From Persicaria tinctoria (taxonomy: Eukaryota; Streptophyta; Magnoliopsida; Caryophyllales; Polygonaceae), in contig JBANSL010000012.1 of NCBI GenBank assembly GCA_037127255.1, forward strand, positions 40,229,115 through 40,293,114: a stretch of 64,000 nucleotides of DNA, read 5' to 3'. How positions within the stretch are numbered: the stretch's first letter is position 1; each line of letters starts with the position of its first letter. Below, one piece after another: positions 10,613 to 23,822 of the stretch. The notes under the pieces are model-generated. The model made no database searches and was not told where the DNA came from. It saw nothing but the letters and a program-made list of their open reading frames with translations. The position numbers and the translations under genes are program-made.

Positions 10613-11364
10613 GATTAGCCAAAGCCTGTCTTTTGCATAGGATGTGTGGCCTCTCTAGGATAAATTTAAAATCTAGGTTTATCTCCAAAAATAACATAAG
10701 AGCCCTATAACCTTGAATTGATTTGCTCCATAATTATGAAAATCAAATGCAACAATGAGCAATTGAAGAATCACAATCATGATGTGAATCAAGGCAAAAA
10801 TGAATCGACCCACAACTGGTTGATTTTGAACTACTGTTGAATTTATTGGTAGGGTAAGAGACGACCTGGAAAACTGAAATATTTTTAGTAAGCTGAGCAA
10901 AAGCGATTCTAATGCAAAGCCAATGAAAAGCAGTAGAATAATAGTTCGAGCTAGATAGAGAGGCACACAACATTAGAATGGGTAGTCAGAGAGGTAGGAT
11001 CTACCATGGAAGAGCTCTAGATCTTGAATAAAATTGGAGATCAAGGGAGATGGAGGCAGGTAGTACAAAAATTTACAAATGAAAGGACCTATGACAATTA
11101 ACTAAAAATAGATAATGGGCCATAATGTTGGATAAAGTTAATGAAGGCCATTTCATTTTGAATTGGTACGATCTTGTCTCATTCATCGAAAGTCCAGGGC
11201 AGTAATGGACCGGCCCGTTATTAGTTTTGAAGGCAGGAAAGAGTTAACGAAGCGCTAAATGTAAAACCCCCCAAAACCTCTCAAAATCTTTCACACATTA
11301 ACGCCGCCGCGACACCGCCACCGCCACCTCCACCTCCGAATCCGAAACAGACAGAGCCGCTCTG
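10613..11364 (+). promoter_or_regulatory. upstream region and 5' leader of NOC2
   Basis: No convincing gene. The 150 bases before the NOC2 ATG contain a CCGCCA/CCACC-rich leader. TGGGCC occurs at about 11114-11119 and a GGCCCG further down. TGGGCY (site II) elements are common in promoters of plant ribosome-biogenesis genes, which fits the gene, but the motif is short and common. An open frame on the minus strand (10679-10966) is hydrophobic but not recognised. Confidence 0.45.
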
Positions 11365-14300
11365 ATGGGTAAGCTTGGAAAGAAGGCGAGGAAGTTTGCT
11401 AAGAAGAACCTACAATCTATTCACCGACAGAATCGGAAGCAGAACTCCCAATTCAAAAGGAAGAAAAAATCACCCAGTATGCCCCTCTATCAATTAACTG
11501 CTTTCTTCCTGTTTCAACTTGAATGGATTTCCCTGTTATTCCTCAAATTGTTGTGAATTTATACATTCTAAGGATGTTAATTGAGGGTTGGTTCATTGAA
11601 TTTGTAAGTTGCTGATTGCTTAGGACCACCTTTGTGCCTATAAGGAGCTTATAATTTGTAATAAACTCTTGCTAAATTAAGATGTTGTCTGCAGGTGTTT
11701 TTTAATTTTGTTTAATTATTAAATCTAATATTTTATATTTGAAATGATATTGGGGACTAAATGAGTAATTCCGCACTAGGTAACGGGAAGCTGGAGAAAA
11801 GATCTAGTGATACTTGAATAATTTTCATTGCATTATTTTTTCTTTATATTGTACTCCGTATAACCCTAAATTTGATAATAATAATAGAATATCCAAGAGG
11901 CGCCTTACTGGTCCAATCTGTGGGTTTGGCTTGATTCAGGAAATTTTTCATTAACTTTGTTATGCTGCACTGATGTCATTTCTTTTTCACGTTAAGGATG
12001 AGTTGTAAGTTTAGTTTACATTAAAAATCCAATGCTGTTGGAGACCAAGATCTGATAACTGTAACCATGTTAGGAGATGGGCTTGATGCTCTTGGTGGCC
12101 AAGATCAAGATAATGCATCATTACATGATCTAAGGTAAAATAGCATGAATAAACCTGTCCAAGTTTGAAATCTTCGTTCCTTTTGGAAACTATCCAATGC
12201 ATATATCCTTGCAATATGTGGATTTATAGGATGCCATCAAATGAAGAAGTAAAAGATGAGTCTCTTGATATTTTTCCGTTTGAAGATGAGGATAAGTTGG
12301 TTAAAGAAAGTTCAGACAGTGATGGATATCTTTCCGAGGTCTTATGATATGCCTGTAATTCTCAAGCACATTTCTAGTTCAGTTTTTCCTGGCTGACCTT
12401 TAATACTTGCCATGTACCCGGCAGGATTTGAGTTGCTTACACGCTGTTGTGAGCGATAGTGAGAATCATCTAGAAGGTGAATCTGAAACCGACTTATTTT
12501 AATATGTTTTACATTGGGATTATTTACCTGAAGCAAGCTATTTATTTACAGAAAATGGCGAAGGTAGTTCATTGTTATTACAGAACCAGAAAATTCTGTC
12601 TGAAGTAGAGGAGCAAAAGAAAAAGTTGGAGAAATTGAAGAAGGTAAATGGCTATCAGCCTATGAGGACAAGTTTTGATTGTGTTAGCTACTACTAATGC
12701 CATATCTATTTTATTTAATGTTCCCACTCCTGATATATTTTTTTCAACTTCTTTTATCTATTGTATTCTATTGCTTTGTTTCCTTTTAGTCTCTAATTGG
12801 GTCATTTGGAAACATCCTCTCGACTTAGTCGGGGGAAGGTTGCGTAATCTCGACCCCCCACGTCCTACTCGGAGCGGGCTATCCTGCGTATGTTGTTGTT
12901 GCTATTTGCTAGAGTTGTATCTCTTTGCACTTCTGACTGTTCTGAGTGCATAACCTTAATTGAAGCATGTTTGGTTGTGTAATTGACATCGTAACAAGTG
13001 TACATATGAAGAAGATCGACGTGTTGGAAAGGGAAGATTTATTTTAGAATATGATCATTCATTTTCTCTACTAGTTGAATTTCAAATATATACTTTTTGC
13101 GTTTTCTTTGTTATTTATCTATTTATTTATTTTGCTCAATGCTTTTCCCTCATCCTCCTTATTTATGTTTTTCTTTGCCAAAGCTGTTACTTCACATTGT
13201 GTAGGAAATTTTGCATAGTGACACTGAGTGGAAAATTGGAAATATCATAATATTTCATTTTGTTGTGAAATATTTAGTGACATTTCAAAAACCTTGTACA
13301 CTTCATAGCAGCTAGCACTTTACGGAATTCAGCGGCACCTTGCATAGTTTCCTGAAAAGAATGATGAAATGCCTAATTGTAGTCTCATGCCAATCGTAAT
13401 CATCTAGAGAATTTCCTCAGATATGTCATTTAAGATAGTTTAGAGTGCTATGGTGGCATAAAGATTTTTTTTATTAACAATGAGAGGAACCACAATATTT
13501 TTCATTCCAAAGACAATTTGTTAAGGTCTTGTAATGGAGGACTTAATGTTGTTTGTGGTTCCTAAAGGAGAGATTGTGCAGACCTTGTTCATGGAATAGG
13601 ATTTATGCAACTCACACCTTGTGTGGAAAAGCTTGGATTTAGGTCTGGTTTGAGGCTTTCAGTTAATTACCCATCTACAAAATTGTGTCCTGGCCATTGT
13701 TTTAGTACAATTATAAATTATGAAATTGGTTTCCTATTGTTATTTATAAACATCTGAAAATATGGATGTGTAATTCAAAACTATTTTAAGCATTTTCTTG
13801 ATTTTCATTTGCTCTTGTTCTCTTTAATTTATGTTTTCTTTTCACTTCTTGAATCTGTTGAAGTCGACTTATTGTTATTTTCCATGGAGATGTCTATCTT
13901 ACACCTGTGAATTTATAATATTCAGGATCCTGGATTCTTAATCTTCTTAGAGAATCATAGGACGAACATTGAAGCATTGGGAGATGAGTATATGGTATGT
14001 ACTCTTTAGGTTTCTTTTCCGTGAGCAATTTATAATAATTGTTATTCATCTCTAAATCATACAACTGGCTCAGTTAATCAGATGTTCAATCGGAATAATC
14101 TTGTTCTCAGAAAGACATATGCATGTGTACTTGGTTGCATACATCTTTACTAATAGTTTGACACATTTGTAAGTAAATATCGCAGACATGTATGCTAGTA
14201 TTTATTGCACGTGAAAGTTTTCTAAAAGCAATTTAGTGCCAAGTCAACATTTGTAGACTGTGTAGGTATATATATTTTTAATATCTCCAAAAATCACCCA

Positions 14301-17300
14301 GAAATCTTTATCAGAGTTGCATTATGACAAGTATACTCATGCTTTAAACAGTAATTTTTCTAACAAAAAATGAAAATAGCATGCCCGCATGCATTTTGAA
14401 TAGCTGATGTCATTTTCATTTGGTATGACCTGTTCCTTAATATTAATGTATTAAATATTAATCTCAAGTCATCATAAACACACCTTATCGCTATTACCCA
14501 TACAACCAATCCTCTGATGAGTTAAAATAACTATACATTGGGCAATCTTTTTTTAATTTTTTTTAAAACTAAGTTTCTTATATTTTCCCTATAACTAAAT
14601 TTAGTATATGTACCATTGAACCCTACAAAGTTTTTCTTGAAATTGTATAATTCTTGTGCCATTGTCTGATAACATGATAAGTCGTTGGGGATAGTATCAT
14701 ATTATCTGAAATCAGAATTGTCATGGGCCCAAAACTTGATTTCATATATAATGGGGAAGCTATATTTGTTGCTTGTTCTTTCACTTCCAGTTGGTAAATT
14801 TGTTGCTTGTTCTTTTCATTAGAGCAACCCCAACCGCTCTTGTAAAAATTCTATAAAATAGAAATCAAAATACTCAAATCTCTAAAATGTTTACACTCGA
14901 ACTCCAAGAGCTTCTCTATTATACACAGATTTATGCATTTATTATATAATATAATAATATAATAAATGTATAAATTCATAATATAATAAATGCATTTATT
15001 GAGGGAATTTAATTCTAAACTTAACAAATTATTTTAATTTTATGGAAAATATCTAAACTATAATGTAAATAAACACTTAATTTAACTTACTACAAACTTC
15101 ATCCGAACATAATTTAACACCCTAAAACTTACTAGAGACTATAGCGTAATTTAACACCCTAAAAACTTCATTCTAAACTTAAAAGTTATTCTAATGTCAC
15201 TTTTAATAACTTCATTTAGGTTCTAATAACTTAAATTAATTTGTTATAAATAGAACAAAGCTATTCATTCGTAGTTAGCAAAATGCATTGTTTCATCACA
15301 AAACACAGTAATCAAACAGCACAAAACACAGCATCAAACAGCACACAACGCAGTAATCAAACAACACAATATGCAGCATAAAACAACACAAAACGCAACA
15401 TCAAATTAGTGAAATAAAAGGGCAGTTGAACAGCAATCGAACAACATAAACTGAAAAACATAAACTGAATTAAGATGCAATCAGAGGTTTAATCCCTTCC
15501 TCTATATTTAGAGAAAAAATCTCTCTCCTCACATTTCTCAAAATTTCCAAACTAGTTACAGGAGCTGTTAGGGCTATAAAAGGTTTATTTTCTCTAAAAT
15601 TTTGATATTTCTCTATTTTACAACTTCTGTTGGAGTTGCTCTTATCAGTCCTAGTTTGTATATTATGTAAAATGATTCTGTCCATTACATTTATATGTTG
15701 TTTGGTGTCAGGATTCTGATGAAGAAGAAGCAGATGATCCTGAAATGCAGTCTGAGAATGGCAATATCTCAAGGCTAGATAATGCTAGATCATTGACAAG
15801 TTCCATCTTGAACAATTGGTCACATTTAATTTTGGAACAGCGTAGTATGTCTGCTCTTCGTAGTCTACTGAATGCTTATCGCACAGCATGTCATTTTGGA
15901 GTGGGTTCTTCTCAAGCACATGGTTCTACTCTGTTATGGCGGCTGCAAACTTCTGAAACCTTTTGCAGTACGATAATGTTTATGCTCAAGGAAGGTGATA
16001 AAGTGTTTAAGGACCTTCTAGATATGCCCTCCACGAATCGCAAGATAGAAACTGTACTAGAGTTGCAGAATACTTTAAAATGGAAACAAGTGAAGCCAAT
16101 GATGAGGTCATACTTGAGGAGTACACTTTTCCTCTTGAGTCAGATTACTGATGCTGAGATATTGGTTTATGCCCTTAGGCAGTTGAGAGCTTCTGTGATT
16201 TATTTTGCAGCCTTCAAATCTTTGCTGCCCAAACTTATACGGGTAATTTTACGTAGTAATTTGAGAAAACATTGTGCTGAAATGGACTGTTCTATTATGA
16301 TTAATCTCTTAAGATCCTTGTTCCAATTCTCTTTTTCATCAACTTGTTTAGTAAATGGGTATTCTTCCAAATATGTTCTTTATTAACCTAGGTCCTAAAC
16401 CAGCATACCTAACACTTGTTGCATTATTATATGATCACCTTAGAATACTTCATTTTATTATTTATGTAGAAAATATTTGATACATTGACTTGTCTGGCGA
16501 ATCAGTATAGCTGCTAACTGTTGGTTTATTATATGAACACCTTAGAATACTTATTTGAATCTTTTAAGTACATAGTGGTATTCCTAATCTGCATTTTCTA
16601 TCAATGCTCTTCAGGTTACAGTACATCTGTGGGCAATAAGTGGAGAAACTTTGTCATCATGCTCCTTTCGGATCCTTCATGATGTGGCGTCGTTGTTCGG
16701 ATCTGATATCTATAATGACTGCCTAAAGAAGATGTACAAAGCCTATATATCATGCTGTAAGGTTACGGAGCCTGTTAATTTAAATCACCGGAAATTGCTC
16801 AGAGACATGTTTGTCCAGTTCTTCTCAATAGATCTGCAGAAGTCAGCCGACTTGGCATTAGTGTCTTCTCAAAGACTAGTTAAGATATTTGACTTGGGTT
16901 TAAGGTTAAAGAGAGAGGTACGTGAAGACATGTACTTGTATTATTAGATATCAGGGTTCGTCCAGAGTACTGAACTGTACCATTTGTCTTTTTGCATTCC
17001 TGGCAGGATGCTCTAAAGAAGATATGTAGCTGGGAATATGTTCTGTGCATTGATCTATGGGTTCAGTTTGTCTCAGCAAACATAAGAGAGAACAACCTTC
17101 AAGGATTGTCATTCTCAATCATTCAAGTTATCAATGGGATGAATGTCCTTTTTCCTGGGCCACGTTATATGCCTTTGAAATCCAGATGTATTCAGTGGCT
17201 CAATCAGCTGTCATCTTCTAGTGGAATCTTCATCCCTGTTTCATCTTTGATATTGGATCTTCTTGAGTACAATACAGGGAAGGAAGTTGGAAAGCCTGGA

Positions 17301-19413
17301 GAAGCCATCAACTTTCAAAAGGCTTTGAAGGTTTGATTGAGTACTTGTTTATTTGTGAAATAATTGAGTTGGAATGCTTGTTAGCTTGTTCGAGTCACCT
17401 TAATAATGCGTGATTGATTCTTGGATTGAAAATTAACTCAAAATCGGTACCTTTGGAGTATTTATTTGAACATTGGAGTATTTTTCACTTGAAAGTCGTT
17501 TTTTATAAGAAAAAAAAGGAAAACAAAATTACTAGAAGGTTAATTGCATACTTTAACAACTTATAGTTTCCTGCTATTCTCTGATGTGTGTTATGTTGGG
17601 CAGCTTATTTGCATAGCTGTACCTTTAAGTCGGATTTGTGATATGCTCATGCTTGCAGCTGCCAAAATATTGTTTGAAGTCACAAAAGCTCCAGGAGGAG
17701 TGTGTTTTAGTTTCCATCGAGATGCTTTCAGCACATTTTGCTCAGTGGAGCTACCACATATCATTCCCTGAGATGGCAACAATTCCCGTTGTACGCTTAA
17801 GGAGTTTCTTGGAGAAGTTAACCGTTGAGAGTTTACGAACAGCGGTAAAGCGCCTCATTGATCAGGTATTGTTATTCTTCTGTATGCATGCAGATATCTT
17901 CAGTCACAAGTGATACGGATTGAGGCGTTTGTGCAGACTTCATAAAGAAGTCATGAGATTAAGAAGTCTAAATGTCTGATGCAACCAACCCCTTTGAATA
18001 TATTTGTGTTTTAAGAGGGTGTGAAACCAGAGATTTTTGCTTCATCCTTTGGGTCCTTGTTGAGAGGGAACAAAATTAACGGGATATGCGAAAGTGTCCA
18101 GTTTATTTAGTATCATAGGAAGAGGGGTTTAACATATTACGTATTGCTCTGATTTTGGAAACCTACAGAAGATATGGTTCTTGCTGAAAGTCCTCTCTTA
18201 ACCTTGAATATAAGGTTCTACCTCTAGCTTACTAAGATTAGTTAGAATCTTTGGGATGCTACCCTTCATGAACCTCCGTCTTGCAAGAAAAAGAGAAATT
18301 TAACTTGGTGAATTTTTTGAATTCACTCTAATGCAACTGCTAAATTTGTGGCTAATATTTGCTATGTTCGACCTGTAGGTGGAGAAGAACATCGAATTCG
18401 TGCAGAGAAAAAGGGAAGGTGTCTCATTTTCTCTGAGAGACCATGAATCGGTTAAATCCTTTTTTCAGGTTTTATCCTTTTACCTTTTTTTTAAATACAT
18501 ACTTACATTATATATGTACATCTATTTATATTAATTTTAGAACTGTAAAGCATTATCTTGAATCATGGATGTGTAAGAATTATTCTTACTAGCGTGTGGT
18601 TGTTGATTAGACTGAGAAGAGCAGTACCAATACCCCATTCTCTCAATATTACAAAAGCATAATTGAGAAGGCCACATTGAGGATTACAGTCCTGAGTGAT
18701 AAAAAGAGGTAACCAACTAATATATATATATATATATATATCTTTTCCCTCATGAAGCTTCCTTATGCACTGGGTATGCATCCATACCCTGATCTATTGA
18801 AATAGGTTCACATGGAATCCGAAAAATGATTCTGAAAGCAGAAACAATGAAATATGGACCAAAATGAAATATCAACTTCAAAAAATGCTTCGCATTATTT
18901 TTGGTGTTTAATTTTAGGTAATTTCTGATGTTTTGATTATTTTGGTCTATCTTCAATCAATCATTATTTTGGCAATGTTTTTCAAAAAATTTCTCACATA
19001 ATTTGTTTTTATTTGAATATAAAGTGATTCTCACAAGATTATTATTTATTTTGGCAATGGCTTGAAAAAGTTTTGGTATCACAGTGAAATTTAGATCAAG
19101 AAACCATTGCATAGCAAGGATCATTAAGTCTGATGTAGGATGGAAATGAAAACGAAAATTTGTGCCTGCTAATTAAGATTTAGAAACATTTTTGGGCTTG
19201 TTTGTAGCCCTAGGAAGAAAATGCTGTGATGCTGGCAATTTTGCATTTGCAATTTTGCATCTTGGTGCTTTTGTTCTTATATTGCGCCTTCCCTCTTATG
19301 GTATTCTCAGCAGCTCAGGGAAGAAGAATCAGACAAAGAGACGGAAACGACAGCCTTCAAACTTCCACACAGTTGCAAGAGGAAACATTGCTTTTAAGAA
19401 GCCGACAACTTGA
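11365..19413 (+). CDS. NOC2: nucleolar complex protein 2 (NOC2), multi-exon
   Basis: NOC2 with NOC1/NOC3 escorts pre-60S ribosomal particles from nucleolus to nucleoplasm. Exons read: 11365-11476, 12230-12338, 12425-12476, 12552-12643, 13926-13994, 15712-16242, 16615-16917, 17007-17330, 17659-17865, 18379-18468, 18611-18708, 19311-19413 (stop TGA). The start MGKLGKKARKFAKKN is the conserved basic N-terminus. Later come DGYLSE-DLSCL, SYLRSTLFLLSQITDAEI, VTVHLWAISGETLSSCSFR, INGMNVLFPGPRYMPLKSRC, SSGIFIPVSSLILDLLEY, LAVHF-type AHFAQWSYHISFPEMATIP, VEKNIEFVQRKR and FSQYYKSIIEKATLRITVL, all as in plant NOC2. The tail is Lys/Arg-rich (KKNQTKRRKR). Total is about 697 codons, near family size. All borders are GT-AG and phase-compatible except exon 1/2, which is one base off, so that junction is unresolved. 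Confidence 0.95.
12800..12910 (+). mobile_element. SINE tail (Au-like) in NOC2 intron
   Basis: The intron holds gggaaggttgcgtaatctcg followed by a CCCCCCA and ctactcg..gcgggct stretch and a terminal tgttgttgttgct. This is the layout of the 3' end of Au-type SINEs, which finish in (TTG)n. A related tail is at about 63070-63190. The 5' tRNA-like part is not clearly recognisable. Confidence 0.55.
14822..15641. mobile_element. Tourist/PIF-Harbinger-like MITE, 820 bp, in NOC2 intron
   Basis: The left end is GAGCAACCCCAACCGCTCTT, and the reverse complement of the right end is GAGCAACTCCAACAGAAGTT, a good terminal inverted repeat. The 3-bp target TTA is duplicated at 14819-14821 and 15642-15644. 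TTA/TAA duplication with a GAGCAnCTCCAAC end fits Tourist-like elements mobilised by PIF/Harbinger transposase. No transposase is encoded. The centre is AT-rich with a degenerate repeat of acagcacaaaacgcag-like units. It sits in the long intron before the largest NOC2 exon. Confidence 0.85.
18718..18741. repeat. (TA)n microsatellite
   Basis: About 12 TA units in the last intron of NOC2, shortly after the exon ending at 18708. Confidence 0.85.
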
Positions 19414-19899
19414 GAATATCATTGCCCTTTGTAGGATTGATTCCTCAATTTTGTTTTTTGAACACTGATATCAAGAGCTAGTTTTGTTGTACTGTTGGAA
19501 CTATAATACTTAATCCCTGTTAAACGGGTACTCAAGAGCGTTCTTATGGACGAGAACCGAGAAATTAAGTTATGACCTCAAGAGGAATGGAAAAAGAGAG
19601 TTTGAAATCAGCAACTTAATCTCCCAAGGACACATCTAAATCTCCTTGATTGCTTTCATGACCATAAGGATATTTCCTTTAATTTCAATCTTTCGAATCC
19701 CCAATCTTTTGGTTGCCGGACAAACTCAGTTGGAGGACAAAGGCTTTTGCTTTCATCTTGATTGTGGATCACAAAGCCCGGAGCAGCATCGGCTGACAAG
19801 AGTTAGCGCCATGAAAAAACTTTGAAGAAGCTTCCCATCCGTTTTTTTCCATCTTAAACTCTTGGGTTTTCTTGGATTATTTGGTTTTGACCTTGTGTT
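19414..19899. other. NOC2 3' flank, no gene seen
   Basis: Probably the 3' untranslated and downstream region of NOC2. No conserved frame or repeat terminus was recognised. Confidence 0.5.
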
Positions 19900-21150
19900 T
19901 GTTTCAGTTTCATCTAGGTCAAATATTTTGGTAGTCCTAATTTCTCAGCTGCTATATTATGACATATCCTTCTCACCTTGCCAAGTTCCTTTGAAGATTA
20001 AGTCCACTTTCCATTTCGTTAGTCGGTTCTTCATCATTCCTATGACCGCTTGAAAAATCCCTTCGTTTACTTTTCCATTGATAATAGGGCATCCTATGTA
20101 TTTTGCCAGTGTTGTTTGGTTCGTAATATTGAGTAAAAATGTTGGATACTTTATTTTTGACTATTTGAGACTTCCATTGTAACTAGGAACGTTAATTTGT
20201 GAAAGTTCACTTTTTGACCTCATATATCACATTATCAGTTAATTATTGTTTTTGTTTATTATTTGAATGCATGATTGCTGAAAGGATTTTGTAAAAATCA
20301 TAATGTCATTTGAGATAGACAACAAAGATATCCTTGTTTCATTTTTAGTCAAGTTGAAGCCAATAGATTTCCTAGGTTCATCACATTTCAGTTGAAGTTA
20401 CCTAACTAGAATCTTGGAGTTGATTATGAAAAAAAAATGGTGTAATTGGGTCACCCTAGTCTTAGACATTTTTCCCGGTCCTAAAACAACTGACGATTTG
20501 CCATTGACAATCACCAAAACGAGATTTTCTTCATGCACTCTTCGATCCACCCAACAAATTTCCGACAAATGCCAATTTTTTTCCAAACCAAAAAGGAGAA
20601 ATTCACATTCCATTATATCATTGGTTTTCTCTATGTCAAGTTTGACGGTGATCCTTCACTCCTTTCCTTTTCCGAGACGAATGCTCCCTAAAGAAGGTGG
20701 ATGATTTTTCCTAGTATTTTGTTTATCCTTTCCACTATAATTTTTTGCAATTATTTTGTCGATGTGGTGCATAGTGATTGGTTGAGCTCGCGTTTTCACA
20801 TTTTACAATCAATTTAATGAATATTTGGTTAATTTGTTGTAACATCCTTTATGAGTTGAAATCCCTTGATTGCCCTAATCATTTAGGGAATGACCACATC
20901 CAAGTAATTTTTTTTATTATTAAACTCCCCAATCATACCATTTGGTTTTGAGGATTTATCCCTTCTAAATAGAAAACATCACATCTTTAATTTCTTGATT
21001 AGTCAAATTCTTTGTAAGGTTTTCGTTATCCGACGTATTACTTCTATTTCAACTAGCCGAAGATATTCTTCCAACAATCGATTATTTATTCTTTCCTTCT
21101 TGAATCTTTTCTCGAAATAAATTTTAATTTCCTTTCCAACGTTTTCATCC
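19900..21150 (-). pseudogene. decayed LINE reverse transcriptase
   Basis: Minus-strand translation, across many stops and shifts, gives a recognisable non-LTR RT. There is a palm segment (LQKIIVERINKILGKII then GAFV, as in the KIL-AERLK..Q-GAFV motif) and then FGLEKNWHLSEICWVDRR followed by LVIVNGKSS, where the family has W..WI..C..-S--VLVNG. Further on is a remnant of the LRQGDP and -DD- region. It lacks a recognised end or target duplication. It is a separate LINE from those at 4041-6984 and much more decayed. Confidence 0.65.
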
Positions 21151-21849
21151 CTCGTTACCATTGTTTCTTCATTTGTGTTTATTTCTCCAATTATCTTTTT
21201 GCTTCTTTGTCTTGATTCACTTTTATTGAAATATCTTGAATTTGTAGTTGTTAGCCTTAGTTACTTAGATTTTTCCCTTTGGCAATACATCTCGTGGTGT
21301 TGCAATATCCTTTCTCTTTTGTTAATAGATTGATCCCTCATTTTGTTATTTTTTAATATTTTATCTTGTGGATCTGAAGATTCAAGGCTTTACAGATGGT
21401 AAACCAAAAAACTAGATCGAGAGCGAGAGCAACAAACGCAAGTAAAACAGTAAAGGGCACAACGATTTTTAGGTTGTTCAGTTTCCCTACATCCACAGAG
21501 CCTCAGAAGAGGAGATTCGAGCTCAATCCACTATGTCGAAGGAGGTTTACAAGGTTTGGTGAACTACTGACAAGATCTAGGACTATTACGGTTTATACAT
21601 AAAGAACCAAAAGCGAACAAGCAATAAGTAAAGGAGAAATGGTAAAACGATCGAATAAACTCCCTGGATCTGGTTATTGGAAACCAGATCTAAGTCGGAG
21701 GTCGTCGGAGAAGACAACCAGTGCCGGACAAACGAAGCACACAACCACAGTGTTGATCTTCGAAGTCAGATCTGGAGGTCTCACTAGGAGATAAGCCTCA
21801 TATCTGAGTTGAACGACCGGAGAAGACGAATCGCCTCACAACCTAGCCA

Positions 21850-21853
<4 letters not shown>
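21151..21853. other. no gene recognised
   Basis: Low-complexity and moderately GC-balanced sequence with short open frames only. Nothing recognised on either strand. Confidence 0.5.

Positions 21854-21921
<68 letters not shown>
21854..21921. repeat. (TG)34 microsatellite
   Basis: Uninterrupted TG dinucleotide repeat of 68 bases. It creates artificial open frames of alternating Cys-Val or His-Thr on the two strands. Confidence 0.98.
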
Positions 21922-21922
<1 letters not shown>

Positions 21923-23580
21923 CTTCTAAGAGTTGGACCTTTTGAGCCCAAATCAGATATGTCCGAATGGAGAAAAATTAACACATTTAACTCTACTACT
22001 ATATGACATATATTATACACGATCACAAGAGTTAATCTTGCAATTCTAATGTATAATATGTCATATACAAGAGTATAATGTGTGATTATATAAACCATAA
22101 TTAGCCCCTAATCTAGACTTAGTTTTTCCAAAACCCTTAAAGACTTAAACCCATGATTAAGTTGACATTGCATATCTCCTACTATTTCAATTATGTAGCT
22201 ATGCCAATGCTTCCTCTATTTCTCTTAGTCTAAAATGTTTTCAAAGGTTTTCTTGTTCCATTCTTTCATGAGCATTTTTAGCAGCTGTGTTTTTTTTTAA
22301 ACTAGGTTAAATATATGTGATCTCGTAAAGTTTGCTCTCCATGCTTGAATAACAACACTTTTATAACCCCTTATAATTTATGATGCATTCAAGGATAGCC
22401 TTTTGTGGGCCACATGAAGTTCTTGATAAAGATGTCCTTCTTAAGGCAAAATTTTTGAAATATGAAACTTAACTCGGTGTGTGTTTGAGATATCTAGTAG
22501 TCATCTTTCTTTTGGATTTTCTGGCTTTCATTGTAGCCTTTCTTTCTTTTGGCAATTGGGATGACCACTGGTTGTGTAAGATATGAGGTCTTAAGAGGTG
22601 TCAACCACCAAGCTCTCTCAGGTTCGTTGTCTTTACTTGGAGCCTGAAAAGAAAGAACTCTTGTGACATATGTAGAGCTTGAATCACATATAAATCACTG
22701 CTAACATCCTTATTATATCCAATGTGGGATGAGGTATTACAGGTTGTGGGCAAATAGGATCGATTGGGCTCTTGTCCCATGTGCGCGACAATGTTAGTTA
22801 AGGATTTTTGTTTTTGTTTTTTTTTTTCCCGATTTGTGGCCTTTTCACCAGTCATGCATTCTTTTTAAAGAAGATAAATACTATATACTTCCACAACATC
22901 TTTTTTATTATTTTTTTTTATACATGATAATAGAGTTGACAAGATCTCTAACCACACCCAAGAATCTTACCTGACCCACTCAAATCTAGACCTAATTGAA
23001 CCAAAAATCCAATGTCACACACAACCCCAACCCGAATCCTAAACCTGACCCATTTTGACCCGATGCTCAAATTGACATGAATATAGACAAACCCGATCTG
23101 ATCCATAATCAACCCATCCTTGACCTGACCTGACCTGACCTGAACAAGATTTGAGTTATCCTTGTAATAACTTTAATGTTTTATAGTCAACCAATAAGAT
23201 AAGTAAAAAACAATTATAATTTTATAATAAAACTAAATGTGACCTGACTTGACCTAACCCAACTCGAAATCCATTTTGACTCAAACTTCTCGGACTTGAC
23301 CCAAACCCAATTTGAACACATAATATATCTAATACATGAACCGACTAGATATTTACCAAACACAAATCGGTATACCCAAATCGAATCCGACCCACCCGGT
23401 TGGTAATCAACTCTATATGATAATGTACCCAAATCGAATCCGACCCACCCGGTATACCCAAATCGAATTCGACCATAGTAAAACTATGCTTTTTTGGTTT
23501 CCTATAAGTTCGATGTAGAAGGCACATACTTTGCATTGTTGTTACTGTTAGAGGGATTTTTGGTTTCCTATAAGTTCGAT
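21922..23580. repeat. spacer with inverted repeat and CCGACC-type simple repeats
   Basis: A hairpin-forming pair (atatgacatatattata and tataatatgtcatat) lies at about 22001-22069. Between 22950 and 23480 there are many gaccc/gacct units, including a short tandem tgacctgacctgacctga, and a repeated phrase cccaaatcgaatccgaccca at about 23376 and 23429. The phrase ttggtttcctataagttcga occurs twice, near 23494 and 23560. No gene is seen. Confidence 0.65.
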
Positions 23581-23822
23581 GCGGCCGCGGCATAGCCAGC
23601 GACATCGGCAGCAGCAGCGGCCGCATCTCTATGCAGCGGTGGACTGGTGGCCCTCGTCCTTGGAACGCCTCCCCTCGATGGTCCCCGGTGCCTGGCTTCA
23701 ACCCTCATTGGATGCACTCCGGCTCTCCTGCCCCTCGACATGCCGGTCCTCAGGCCTATCTGACATCGTCAGATCAAGCCTATGTTCTGCCTGATGGGCA
23801 TCACACCTTCTCCTCTATGTAG

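Noticed and set aside
10679..10966. Hydrophobic 95-codon minus-strand frame upstream of NOC2
   Set aside because: No homology recognised and it overlaps the decayed copia flank. Hydrophobicity comes from AT-rich codons.
21784..22098. Open frames made of alternating Cys-Val or His-Thr
   Set aside because: They are translations of the (TG)34 microsatellite, not genes.
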